Below, one piece after another: positions 38,176 through 49,149 of a stretch of 64,000 nucleotides of DNA. Position 1 is the first letter of the stretch; each line of letters starts with the position of its first letter. The position numbers and the translations under genes are program-made. Source of the DNA: Tolypeutes matacus (lineage: Eukaryota; Chordata; Mammalia; Cingulata; Chlamyphoridae); the NCBI GenBank assembly GCA_026826555.1, contig JAKSZT010053994.1, forward strand, positions 1,977,742-2,041,741, written 5' to 3'. Below the pieces are notes generated by a model that worked only from the letters and a program-made list of their open reading frames with translations, did not search any database and was not told where the DNA came from.

Positions 38176-38206
38176 TAATTATTATTATTATTATTATTAT
38201 TATTTA
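38176..38206. repeat. (TTA)n tract at the 3' end of the full-length L1
   Basis: About ten TTA units abut the L1 3' end. They probably derive from its A-rich tail. Confidence 0.7.
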
Positions 38207-40722
38207 CATAAATGTTATTTTTTTGTATATATTTTAAAAGATGCTTAGGTTACGTAAATGTTACACAAAAATTACAGGGATTCCCATATTTCCCACCTCC
38301 CACACCTCCCATAACATTCCACATAAACATCTTTTATTAGTGTGGCACATCACCTGCAATGGATATACACATCCTGGTGCTTTGCCACTAAGCATTGACC
38401 ACAGTTCACATTGTAGACCACACTCTCTCACACACAGTTCTGCCTGGTATATGCTGATGTAAAATGGCCTATATCCATCACCGCAACATCACTCAGGACA
38501 ACTTCCAAGTCCTGAAAAAGCCCCTGTATTACAACTGCCTTTCCCATCCCTGCCCCAAAAGCATCTAGTGGCCACTGGCTCCACCTCACTGTTATATTTC
38601 TTCCATTGCTTGAATCACAATATGTCTACAACAGAATACAATTCTGTCCACTCTAGTCCATAGCTCTTCCCCCAATCCTGAGGGGAATGGAATGGTGATG
38701 ACCACTCCACCTCCAAGTGAGAATGGGCTTAAAACCATGGACATGGTGGATTAGATTATCTTGCCTGCAGCTGCATGCTCTCTCCATTTCCTGGGATGGC
38801 TATTGTCCATCATCATCTCCTCACAAGGTGACTTATGTGAGTCCATTGAGCTGTAGAATAGGAGTTGCAGCTCCACTAAGATTCAAGACACAGTTGGCAC
38901 CTAAGCAGGCCAGAGGCTCCAGTCTCTGGAAATACACTTACAAACTCCAGCATCACATATAGGTTTGAATAGAAGGGACTGATGAACCATGTGCAGTGAG
39001 GAATTATTTGAGTCCATCTCAGTCACTCTCAGGAGTACAGATTCCAAATTAGAGCCCACTGATAAAGCACCAATCTCTAGGGTTATCCCACCTTATATAG
39101 GACCTGGGTGTCTCCAGAGCACCCAGGAGTCCCTCTGTGTGGGGTGATATCCACTTCGGTGTTCTATGAGATCCTACTGAGGTGTGTGTAAGCATTACCT
39201 CTGGGATGACCTTCCAATTCTCTTTGAAGACTCAGCCACATGAACTCACTTGTCTTTGACTTTCCCTCCTTTTATTCAAGTTCTTTTTCCAGTCGTGTTG
39301 CCAGTTGGCACTTGTTATTAATCCCTGGTTGCCAGGGAGGCTCATCCCTGTGAGTCATGTCCCACATTGGGGGGAATGTAATGCATTCATATGCTGAGTT
39401 TGGCTTAGAGAGAGGCCACATTTGAGCAATAAGGAGGCTCTCAGGTGGCAACCCTCAGGCACCCTATAAAAGTAGGCAAGGTTTCAATTACAAGAACAAA
39501 GACTCATAAGACTAGTCATCAATAACAAGAACCCATCAGTGGCCCATCCTCTTTTGCCAGACACTAACCCTGCACTCAGGGAACTGTTGCTGCTCCCTTG
39601 GAGAATGTGGCAGAGCTCTCCAGGCTGGGAATTCAGTATTCCCTCATTTATTGAGTGATTGTCTACCCACGGTGACCATGCCCCATCCCTTGATCATTTG
39701 AACAATTTTATATATCTTTCATGTATATTCAGATTAACTTAATCCCATGAATCCCTCATTTCAGACACACCCCACCAATGATCATCCATAGGCTCCATTG
39801 TAAACCTTCTCTAATCTAAATCTTCCTTGAAGATGAAGTCCATATAATAACCAAATACAATTAATAGGAAAATGAAATATTAATGGTAAGTTTAAATGCA
39901 AGAGATAAAATACAAAGAAACTCAGAAAAAAACTAAAAATAAAATATAATTAATAGATTGAGACATTAAAAATGGGAAAAAATGAAAAAAAAATTTAATT
40001 ATTTTTTTCCTTTTATCACTGCATTATCGGATGTCCACTGTGTACTGTGATACCTTCCCCCTCTCATTCCCCAGTGTATCCCCAATTTCCATTTAATTTT
40101 CAAAGAAGTTTTAGGTCACAGCAAAGTCACACACGGAATATGAGAAATTCCCACATACCCAAACTCTCTGCCCCTTCCCCACAACATATTAAAACCTTTT
40201 TTGTGTGTGTGGATGACAGCATTGTTATAACTGTTATACAGATAGTTAAACATAGTTAGTAAACATTGCCAATGGTTTACAGTATAGTTTACAATTTAGA
40301 TGGTAGAGTTTAATAATTTTTGATGATATTTACCATGTTCCGTGTCCATTACTGTAAGGTAATGAAAAACATTTCCTATGACCACTGAATACCCCATTTA
40401 TTCTATTCTGTTCCTTCCTCCCCATGACCCTGGGGCATATGACACTCCCCTGCCTTGACTCATGGGATGACATAATTTATAGTTACATGCCCTGGGTATT
40501 CTAACCTGACCTTCCCAATCTACACACCTGTCAATCCTGCACCACCAAACACAGTAATATCAATATCTACCTGTCCTAGCTTTCAATAAGCAACTATAAC
40601 CTATCACTTTACAATAGATTATGTCCATATGGGTGATGGCTCAAAACCTACTCTTCTCTTTCTCTCCCTTGTTAACCTATCTTTCAGACAGTGGTTATCA
40701 GAGAGTGCTCACTTTCTTCAAT
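38206..40722 (-). other. L1 3'UTR, about 2.5 kb, with two homologous terminal modules
   Basis: It runs from the ORF2 stop at 40,723 to the A-rich tail. The terminal module around 38,236-38,380 (TTTTAAAAGATGCTTAGGTT, then GGGATTCCCATATTTCCCAC) has a diverged counterpart around 40,095-40,200 (TTTTCAAAGAAGTTTTAGGT, then AAATTCCCACATACCC). The inner one looks like an older 3' end to which a further 1.8 kb was added. Confidence 0.75.
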
Positions 40723-41174
40723 TCAAATCAGTGAGGACATATAATGTTCATCTTGCAAAGCCTGGCTTGCTTCACTCAACATAAGTTCTTTAAGATTCAT
40801 CCATGTTATTCTGTGTGCTAGCACTTTATTCCTTCTTACAGCTGAGTAATATTCCATTGTATGTATGTACCACATTTTGTTTATCCATTCATCTGTTGAT
40901 GGGCACCGGGGCTGATTACAACTTTTGGCATTTGTGAACATTGCCGCTATGAAAATTGGTGTGCGTATATCTGTTCGTGTCTCTGTTTTCAATTCTTCTC
41001 GGTTTATACCTAGCAGTGGAATTTCTGGATCATATGGAAGATCTATTGTTAGTTTTATGAGGAATCACCAAACTGCCCACCACAGTGGCTGGACCATTCC
41101 ACAATCCCACCAGCAGTCGATGAGGGTTCCTATTCCTCCACATCCTCTCCAACACTTATATTCTGCTGTTTTTA

Positions 41175-41417
41175 TTTGTTTGTTTGTTTTGTTTTGTTTT
41201 TTTATTCTTTTTTTTTTTTTTTTGCAAAATGATATATAAATAAAAATGCATATATGTGTATTTGCTTACAAAAATGTTATATATATATTTTAAGAGGTGC
41301 TTAGATTACCCAAAATATTACATGGAACCCACTGGGATTCCCATGTTGCCCACCTCTCACACCTCCCACCACATCCCACACAAACATCTCCCACAAGTGT
41401 GGCCCACCACCCTCAGG
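41175..41417 (-). mobile_element. Short L1 3'UTR insertion inside ORF2
   Basis: About 240 bp of L1 3' end, with a long T run at the left (its poly(A) tail) and the variant reading TGGAACCCACTGGGATTCCC. CTGCTG plus T-run sequences at 41,163-41,174 and 41,418-41,431 are the probable target duplication. Confidence 0.75.
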
Positions 41418-44400
41418 CTGCTGCTTTTTTAATAGCTGCCATTCTGATGGGTGTAAGATGGGATCTCATTGTGGTTTTGAGTTGCATTTCCCTAATAGCT
41501 AGAGATGTCAAGCATTTTTTTTCATGGCTTTTAGTCATTTCTATTTCTTTCTTGGAGAAGTGTCTTTTCAGATCACTTGCCCATTTTTAAAATGGGTTCT
41601 TTGTATTTTTATTTTCGAGGTGAAGGATTTCTTCATATATGCAGGATATTAGGCTCTTATCAGATATATGATTGCCAAATATTTTCTCCCATTGTGTAGG
41701 CTGCCTTTTTATTTTCTTAATAATGTCCTCTGAGGTGCAGAAGTTTTTAATTTTGATGAGATCCCATTTATCTATTTTTTCTCTTGCTGCTTGTGCTTTG
41801 AGTGTGAAGTTCATGAAACCATTTCCTATTACAAGGTCCTGTAGATGCTTCCTTATATTATCTTCCAAGTTCTTTATAGTTTTAGCTCTTATATTTACAT
41901 CTTTGATCCATCTTGATTTGATTTTTGTATAAGGTGTGACATGGTATTCTTCTCTCATTCTTTTGGATATGTATATCCAGTTCTCCAAGCACCACTTTTT
42001 AACAAGGCCATTCTCTCCCAACTGAGTGGGCTTGGTGGTTTTGTCGAATATCAGATGACTTATATGCAAGGATCTATATCAGAACTCTCAGTTCAGTTTC
42101 ATTGCTTAGTAGGTTTATCCTTGTGCCATTACCACCCAGTTTTGATCACTGTAGCTTTGTAGTATGTTTTAAAGTCAGGTAGAGTGATAACTCCAACTTC
42201 ATTTTTCTTTTCCCGTATGTCTTTGGGAATTCAGGGCCCCTTACCATTCCAAATATATTTTGTGGTTAGTTTTTCCAGTTCCTTAAAAAATATACTGTTG
42301 ATTTTTACTGGGTTTTCATTAAATCTGTAGATTACTTTGTGTAGGATAGACATCTTAATGATGTGTAATCTTCCTATCCATGAACAGGGAATATTCTTCC
42401 ATTTATTTAAGTCTTCTTTGATTTCCTTTAATAGTGTTGTGTAGTTTTCTGTATATAAGTCCTTTACATCCTTAGTTAAATTTATTCCTAGGTATTTGAT
42501 TCTTTTAGTTACTATTGTAAATGGAATTTTTTTTTTGATTCCCTCCTCAGATTGCTCATAATTGGTTTACAAAAATGCCACTGATTTTTGAGCATTGATT
42601 TTATAGCTTGCAACATTACTTAACTCCTTTATAATTCTAGAAGCTTTGTTGTAGATTTCTTAGGGTTTTCTATGTATAGGATCATGTCATCTGCAAATAA
42701 TTAAATTTTTACTTCTTTTCCAATCTGGATGCATTTTTATATCCTCTTCTTGCCTCAGTGCTTGAGCAAGAACTGCTAAGTCAATGTTAAATAGGAGTGG
42801 TGATACTGGGCATCCTTGTCTTGTTCCCAATCTCAGAGGGAAGGCTTTTAGGATTTCATCATTGAAGATGACGTTAGCTTTGTGGTTTTCATATATACCC
42901 TTTATTATATTCAGAAATTTTCCTTCTTTTCCTATCCTTTGCAGTGTTTTTATCAGGAAAGAGTGCTGTATTTTGTTAAAAGCTTTTTCTGCATCTATAG
43001 AGATGATCATGTGATTTTTTTTTCTTTCAATCTGTTTATGTGGTGTATTATATTGATTGATTTTCTTATATTAGATATCGTTGCATACCCAGAATGAAAC
43101 CCACTTGGTCATGCTGTATAATTCTTTTGATATGTTGTTGAATATGATTAGCAAGTATTTTATTGAGGATTTTAGCATCTAGGTTCATTAGAAAATTGTT
43201 CTGTAATTATCCTTTCTTGTGGTATCTTTGCTTGGTTTTGGTATTAGGGTAATGTTGGAATCGTAGAATGAGTTAGGCAATATTCCTTCTACTTCTATAT
43301 TTTGGAAGAGCTTAAGCAGAATTTGTGTTAGCTCTTTCCAGGATGTTTGGTAGAATTCAGCTGTGAAGCCATCTGGAACTGGGCTCTTCTTAGTTGGGAG
43401 GTTTTTAATGATTGAGTCTATATCTTTACTTGTAATTGGACTGTTGAGTTCATCAATTTCTTTTTTCATCAATGTAGGCTGTTTGTGAGTTTCTAGAAAC
43501 TTGTTCATTTCCTCTAAATTACCTTTCTTGTTGGCATATAATTTTTCAAAATATCCTCTTATGGTACTCTTTATTTATGTGGGGTCAGTAGTGATATCCA
43601 TATTCTCATTCCTTATTCTGTGTATTTGTATCTGTTCTCTCTTTTTCTTTGATAGTCTGGCTAAGGGTTTGTCAGTTTTATTGATCTTCTTGAAGAGCCA
43701 ACTTTTGGTTTTGTTTATTTTTTCTAGTGCTTTCTTATTCTCTATTTCATTTCATTCTGTTCTAATCTTTGTTATTTCCTTCTTTGTATTTCTTTTAAGT
43801 TTAGTTTGTTGCTGTTTTCCCAATTCCTCCAAGTGTCTAGTTAGGTCTTCAATTTTAGTTCTTTCTTGTTTTTTAATATATGTATTTATGGCTATGAACT
43901 TCCCTCTCAGGACAGCTTTTGCTTCATCTCATAGGTTTTGATATTTTGTGTTGTTGTATTCATTTTGTGTTGTTGTTTCAAGGTAGTTACTGATTTCCTT
44001 TGAGATTTCCTCCTTGACCCACTGTTTGTCTTAGAGTGTGTTGTTTATCTTCCATATCTTTGTGCCTAACCTGTTTCTCTGTCCCTTAGTGATTTCCAAT
44101 TTCACTCCATTGTGGTCAGAGATATTACTTTGTATAATCTCAATCTTTCTGAATTCATTGAGAGTTTTTCTGTGGCCTTGCATTTCATCTATCTTGAAAC
44201 ATGATCCATGTGCACTCGAGAAGAATGTAAATTATGCTGTATTTGGGTTTAGTGATCTGTATATGTCTATTATTCCAGGTCCTCTAATGTATTGTTGAGA
44301 GCCTTTGTTTCTTTGTTGATTCTCTGTCTAGATGTTCTGTCTAAAGATGATAATAGTGTAGGAAAGTCCCCAGCTATAATTGTAGAGGCATTTATTTCTC

Positions 44401-44473
44401 CACTTAGTTTTTCAAGAGTTTGCCTCATGTATTTTGTGGCACCCCGATTTGGTGCATAAATGTTCATGATTGT

Positions 44474-45143
44474 GCCTGCAGGCAGGATCATCCCACCCAC
44501 CACATCCATGGGATGTAAGCCCTCTCTCACTTGGAGGTAGAGTGGACATCACCATCCCAGTCCCCTCAGGGTTGGGAGAAGAACTATGGACTAGAGTGGA
44601 CTTGATGGTATTCTGTTGTTCGCATATGGTGATTCTAGCAATGGAAGAAATTATAACAATGAGGTGGAGCCAGTGGCCACTTGACACTTTTGGGGCAGGG
44701 AGGGGACGAGCAGTTGAAATACAGGGGCTTCTTTGGGATTTGGAGTTTGTCCTGAGTACCATTGTGGCAATGGATGTAGGCCATTTTAAATCAGCTCACA
44801 CCACTCAGAACTGTGTGGGAGAGAGTGTGGTCTACGATGTGAAATGTGGTCTATGGTTGCTGGCAAGGCCCAAGAATGTGTAAGTCCATTGAGGGTGGTG
44901 GGCCACACTTCTGGGAAATCTTTGTGTGGGATGTGGTGGGAGGTGTGGGAGGTGGGCAACATGGAAATCCCAGTAGGTTCCATGTAATATTTTAGGTAAT
45001 CTAAGCACCTCTTAAAATATATTTATATATATATAAATAACATTTTTGTAAGCAAATGCACATATATGCATATATATTTATATATCATTTTACAATTTTT
45101 GGTATGTATTGTGAAAATTTTGATTTTTACCCACAATGAAAAA

Positions 45144-45172
<29 letters not shown>
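44474..45172 (+). mobile_element. L1 3'UTR insertion (699 bp) with 15-bp target duplication
   Basis: AATGTTCATGATTGT flanks it at 44,459-44,473 and 45,173-45,187. It contains only 3'UTR-type sequence and ends in an (AAAT)n tail at about 45,136-45,172. It lies antisense to the host L1 and interrupts its endonuclease. It shares the TGGAACCCACTGGGATTCCC variant (here as its complement) with 41,175-41,417 and 63,244-64,000. Confidence 0.9.
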
Positions 45173-45175
<3 letters not shown>

Positions 45176-46009
45176 GTTCATGATTGTTCTCTCTTCTTGA
45201 AAGATTACTCCTTTTACTAATATATAGTATCCATCTTTGCCTCTTACAATAGTTTTGCATTTAAAGTCTATTTTGTCTGATATTAGAATAGCTACTCCTG
45301 CCCTTTTTTGGGTATTGTTAGATAGTAAAATTGTTTTCCAGCCATTCACTTTCAACCTCCTTGAATCCCTGGGTCAAAGGTGGGTTTCTTTTAGACAGCA
45401 TATAGATGGATCAAATTTCCTTATCCACTCTCCCAATATATGTCTCTTGAGTGTTGAATTTCATCCATTAACATTCAGTGTTATTACACTCAACAAATTT
45501 CTTACTTCAGCCGTATTTTCTTTGGGTTAATGAACGTCATATGTTGTTTTGTTTCTGTTTTTGTCTTTTTAGTTGTTTTTAAATTCTCCTCAACTCTCGT
45601 TCCCTTATTTTTTCCTTTCAACTTCTAGAACTTCCTTTAGTATTTCTTGAAGTGCCTGTTTCTTATTCATATACTCTCTTAATTTCTGTTAAACTGTGAA
45701 TATTTTGAACTCTCCATCATTTTTAAATGCCAGTTTTGCTGGATAGAGAATTCGGTGCTGGCAGTTTTTTTCTTCAGTTCTTTGACCATGTCATACCACT
45801 GTCTCTTGCCTCCATAATTTCAGATGAGAAATCAGCACTTAATCTTACTGTGTTTTTCTTGCATGTGATGGTTCCCTTTTCTCTTGCTGCCTTGAGTATT
45901 TTCTCTTTGTCATAAGGAATGGACATTTTGACAAGTATATATCTTGGAGTTAGTGTGAACATTTAGCAATTTGATGTAATTATGAATTCCAAAAATATAA
46001 TATATTTTT

Positions 46010-46560
46010 TGGAAGAATTGTGAAACACTTGATGGAAAAGTCCTAGATCACTTTGAAGAGACTGTTGGTAGTAATATGGATGCTAAAGGGACTTTCTATA
46101 ATGCCATAGAAGAAAATGATGAAACTATTATTGGAAACTGGAGGAAAGGTAATCCATGTTTTAAGGTTGCAGAGAACTTAGCAAGATTAACTCCTGGTGT
46201 TATATGGAAGACAGAATTTGAAAATGGTGAACCTGAGTATTTAGCTGAAGAACTTTCCAAAGTAAACTTTGAGAATGTGACTTGGCTTCTCCTTGCAGCT
46301 TATAGCAAAATACACTAAAGACTGATCTTTTGGGCACAAAGAAAATAGAAACTGATTCTGGAACTTCCAAGTTTCTGGAAATCAAATTCCCAGATGAAAA
46401 TGCCCCCTTTGAAGACTTTACTAAACTTGGAACTTGTAAATCAGAATTGAAGATGCAGTTATTTTAGAAAGACTTGTGGAAAGTCTTACTGTCTGATGGC
46501 TTGGACCCCTGCTTCCTGCATGCTAAACCAACAAAGTTTTTGAGACAGCTGTCTGAACAA
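46010..46560 (+). pseudogene. Coding-like fragment of unidentified origin
   Basis: An 80-codon open stretch (46,076-46,318) begins MDAKGTFYNAIEEN and contains GVIWKTEFENGEPEYLAEEL and NVTWLLLAAYSK. Similar-looking coding sequence continues after a stop (SKFLEIKFPDENAPFEDFTK in a shifted frame) to about 46,560, where an LTR inserted. The composition and acidic, helix-rich wording look like a genuine eukaryotic protein and not noise. I cannot identify the family. It may be a captured or processed gene piece or part of the transposon's own protein. Downstream of the LTR and tandem array, 47,790-48,050 resembles an AT-rich mRNA 3'UTR. Confidence 0.45.
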
Positions 46561-46563
46561 AAC

Positions 46564-47132
46564 TGCTGCTTTGTTCCCGGGCCTGAGGGTGATCAGCCCT
46601 GCTGCAGCCCGGGGGGCGACACTGGCTAGTTGTGGGCCGTCCGGCGTGCACTCCGGAACGGCGGGGGGGTGAAGAAGTTGTCAGGAGAGCGCAGACCCGG
46701 CTCCCTGGTCTTCACGGGGGTTAAGGAGAAGTTGTCACAGGGTCGCCGTTTGGTGCCCTGTGGTCTCCCTGACAGTACTAAATGAAGAGACACCACTCAC
46801 TTGCTTGCTGGAAGGTAAGACCTTTATTCAGGGAGAGCTGCGCAGTTTTATAGGCAGAGTTGGGCGGGGGTGAGCGTGTTGTCTTCTGATAGGGCGAAGC
46901 TGTTGCTGGGCGTGGAGGGAAGATTTGGGAGGGAGGGGGGAGGCTAGAGGAGAAGGCCAACATGTCCAAATAAGGCAATAACTGGGGCGAGAGCTCTGAT
47001 TGGTGAGGAGGAACAAGGAAGTGGGAGAGAGGGAAGGGGGGAACGGGGGAGGGGGTTATGCCTCGCAGGCGAGGCTAAGGCAAGGCTTGCAGCTTGCAAA
47101 TGTGGCAAGGCCTGTGGCTTGCAGATACTGCA
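46564..47132 (-). mobile_element. Solo LTR, class II-like, 6-bp target duplication
   Basis: GC-rich 569-bp element with TG...CA ends, flanked by CAAAAC at 46,558-46,563 and 47,133-47,138. Read on the minus strand it has a TATAAAA box (46,852-46,846) and AATAAA (46,828-46,823) only 17 nt apart, so R is very short, as in betaretroviruses. A 6-bp duplication fits that class. No internal viral sequence remains. Confidence 0.7.
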
Positions 47133-47277
47133 CAAAACCACTGTCAGCTTGGACAAAAGAGAACATGGAAAGGAGAGATTGAAGGAGAATCAGCTTTAAG
47201 AAGAAAACTGTGCAAGCAGAGATCTAGACTTAAGACATCTCCTTGGGCCAAGAGAGGAGCCCCCCCCCACATGTGTA

Positions 47278-47570
47278 CAGATAGGGTGAGTTTGCCCCAG
47301 CAGTTGAAGAGGGTGGATGTCCCCACCCAATGTTCTGGGAGAGTTTTGCCACCCCAGGGTGCAGTGAGGGTGAAGCACATTCCTCAAAGATTAGGGTGGT
47401 TAAAGTCAACACCCCATAGGTCTGAGAGGGTTGTACCTGTCCCCCATAGATTAGAGAAGGTCAGGTGGTCAGCCCATTGCTCTGAGAGGGTTGAACCTGT
47501 ATGCCAAAAGTTAGGGGGAATGTTGTCTTCACCTCACTGTACTAGGGGGCTAAGACTCTAACCCAAAGAC
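47278..47570 (+). repeat. Degenerate 30-bp tandem array in an open frame
   Basis: Roughly ten imperfect units of about 30 bp. In the frame open from 47,094 to 47,561 each unit reads as about ten residues with a leading (R/K)V and a central Pro, for example RVDVPTQCSG, RVVPVPHRLE, RVEPVCQKLG. The period is a multiple of three, so the frame stays open. No known protein recognised. Confidence 0.6.
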
Positions 47571-48053
47571 TGGGTAAGGTTTGGCAATTACCCCAACACT
47601 TTTGGACGGTGAGTTCAAGAGCTTGGTCAACACCCAGATTCTTGATGAGGGTGGAAACAAGAAAGTGGCCATTGGGCAAACCTGTGGAAAGGGTGGGTCC
47701 CCTGTGGCCCCAAGAAGAAGAAACCATCATCTAAAGAGTGACTCTCAGACTTTGAAATCGAATGGAGGATGCCATGCATTTTTACTGATCTGTAGATGAT
47801 CCATGACTCATGTTTAACATCCCAATTTCTCCTTATTATAATGAAAATGTTTATTCTTTGTCTTTCCATTTTTGTATTGGAAGCAGTTAAATGGTTTTGT
47901 AAGTTTCAGATGTCTACAGCAGATGGGATTTTGCCTGAAGACAAACTGTATTTCTTTAAACTGCCTATGATATGATTTTGTACTGGAATTGTTACTGATT
48001 TAAGATTTTTTTTTTAATATTGTAATGTATTATTGTAATTCAGAGGGTGGAAT

Positions 48054-48580
48054 GTGGACATTTAGCAATTTGATGTGATTATGAATTCCAAAAATATAAT
48101 TGGATCATTCTTGTAAACTGATCTCTTAATCTGGGCATGTTTGAGTTATGATTGGGGTGTTGACTCAACCATTCAGTAGGGCATTAAGCCCCACCCCTTG
48201 GTGTGTGGGGAATCAAATATAAAATGCATGGCAAGAACAGAGTTGAAGCAGTTTTTGAGAATCAGTTTTGATGTTGGAAATAAGGCCCCAGGAGAAGAGA
48301 AGTGAGCTGTTCACCTGATAGTCTACAGCTTACCTTGTGGAGGTACCAGAGGACCTAAGCCCAGAGAGAAACACCCTGGGAAGAGAGGAACCCAAGAAGC
48401 TTGAATCCTGGCAAAGTCAGCAGCTCTCTTGCTACAACGTGGCAATGGACTTTGGTGAAAGAAGAAATTTAACGCTTTATGGCCTAAAACTGTGGACTTC
48501 TACCCCAAATAAATACCCTTTATAAAGTCCAACCCATTTTTGGTATTTCACATTAGCACCCCTTTGGCTGACTAATACAG
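48054..48580 (+). mobile_element. Interspersed repeat family 3, DNA-transposon- or LTR-like
   Basis: From GTGGACATTTAGCAATTTG to CTGACTAATACAG. It includes TAGGGCATTAAGCCCCACCC, TGGACTTCTACCCCAAATAA and CCCTTTATAAAGTCC. The end fragment recurs at 10,245-10,412. Class uncertain. Confidence 0.6.
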
Positions 48581-49149
48581 TTGGCCTGTTGGGATTTATA
48601 CTGTTTGGTGCTTCCTGGATCTGCACAACCATCTCTCTCAATAAGGTTGGGATGTTTTCAGCCATTATTTACTTTAACACTACTTCTGTTACCTTTCCCT
48701 CTTCTTTTTCTTCTGGGATGCCCATAATGCATATGTTTGTGCATTTTGTGTTGTAATTTAAATCCCTGAGTCCCTGCTGATTTTTTTCTATTCTTTTTTT
48801 CACTGCCTGTTCTACTATCTGTTTGATTTCAGATGTATTGTCTTCCACATCACTAATACCTTCTTCTGCCTGTTCAAATCTGCTGTTATGTGAATCCAGT
48901 GTCTTTTTGATTTCTTGCATTTGCCATTGATCATGGTAATATCTGTTATCTTTTTGTGTATGTTTACAATTTCTTCAGTATGTTTTCCCTGTGTCTTCTT
49001 TATATCCTCAATCTCTTCCTTCACTTCTTTAAGTTGGTCCATGTTATTTATTTGGAAAGCTTTGATTAGTTGTTAGATGCTCTGCATCTCTTCCTGGTTT
49101 TTAGTTTGTTCATTGGATTGGTCCATGTCTTCCTGTTTCTCCGTGGGGT

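Larger units (their letters stand above)
40723..45490 (-). pseudogene. L1 ORF2 pseudogene of the full-length L1
   Basis: Endonuclease plus reverse transcriptase of the L1. On the minus strand the endonuclease begins near 45,490 (LNVNG, then ICCLKETHL and KRAGVAILISDKIDF). After an insertion come NIYAPNRGATKYM and AGDF (44,530-44,270). Reverse transcriptase includes [18 protein letters not shown] and [14 protein letters not shown] (42,687-43,010). The FADD box is still visible at about 42,690 but out of frame. The C-terminal segment includes WINKMWYIHTMEYYSAVRRN (40,723-40,992), and the terminal stop is at 40,723. Frameshifts and stops separate these blocks. Several open stretches exceed 100 codons (41,587-42,069 has 160), so it is younger than the other L1s here. 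Confidence 0.9.
45954..48580 (+). mobile_element. Composite insertion in ORF1: repeat family 3 with a 2-kb internal block
   Basis: L1 ORF1 sequence stops at about 45,953 and resumes at about 48,581. The right part (48,054-48,580) is repeat family 3, ending CACCCCTTTGGCTGACTAAT. A 47-bp stretch starting GTG(A/G)ACATTTAGCAATTTG is present at both 45,954-46,000 and 48,054-48,100 with two mismatches. Between the copies lie a coding-like segment (46,000-46,560), a solo LTR, a tandem array and UTR-like sequence. Whether the 47-bp repeat is a target duplication or part of the element is unresolved. Confidence 0.6.
45774..49140 (-). pseudogene. L1 ORF1 pseudogene, split by a composite insertion
   Basis: ORF1p is the L1 RNA-binding trimer. 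On the minus strand the N-terminal coiled coil is seen at 48,815-49,042 (KEVKEEIEDIKKTQ) and 48,669-48,920 (FEQAEEGISDVEDNTSEIKQ). The RRM begins with NICIMGIPEEKEEGK and continues as AENIPTLL...SINPNRPT at 48,580-48,665. The C-terminal domain lies beyond the insertion at 45,774-45,955 (RYILVKMS, ILKAAREKGTITCK, RLSADFSSE). An in-frame stop occurs soon after the presumed start, and frameshifts separate the blocks. Order and orientation match the ORF2 that follows. Confidence 0.85.

Noticed and set aside
40723..45490. Functional L1 ORF2
   Set aside because: Frameshifts, stops and two insertions. The FADD box is out of frame with the rest of the palm.
47278..47570. CRISPR-like repeats
   Set aside because: Units are contiguous and degenerate with no spacers, and the genome is mammalian. 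It is a tandem array.
45954..48100. Calling the 47-bp repeats a target-site duplication
   Set aside because: Far longer than normal for any mammalian integrase or L1 event, and one copy is continuous with repeat family 3. Kept as unresolved.
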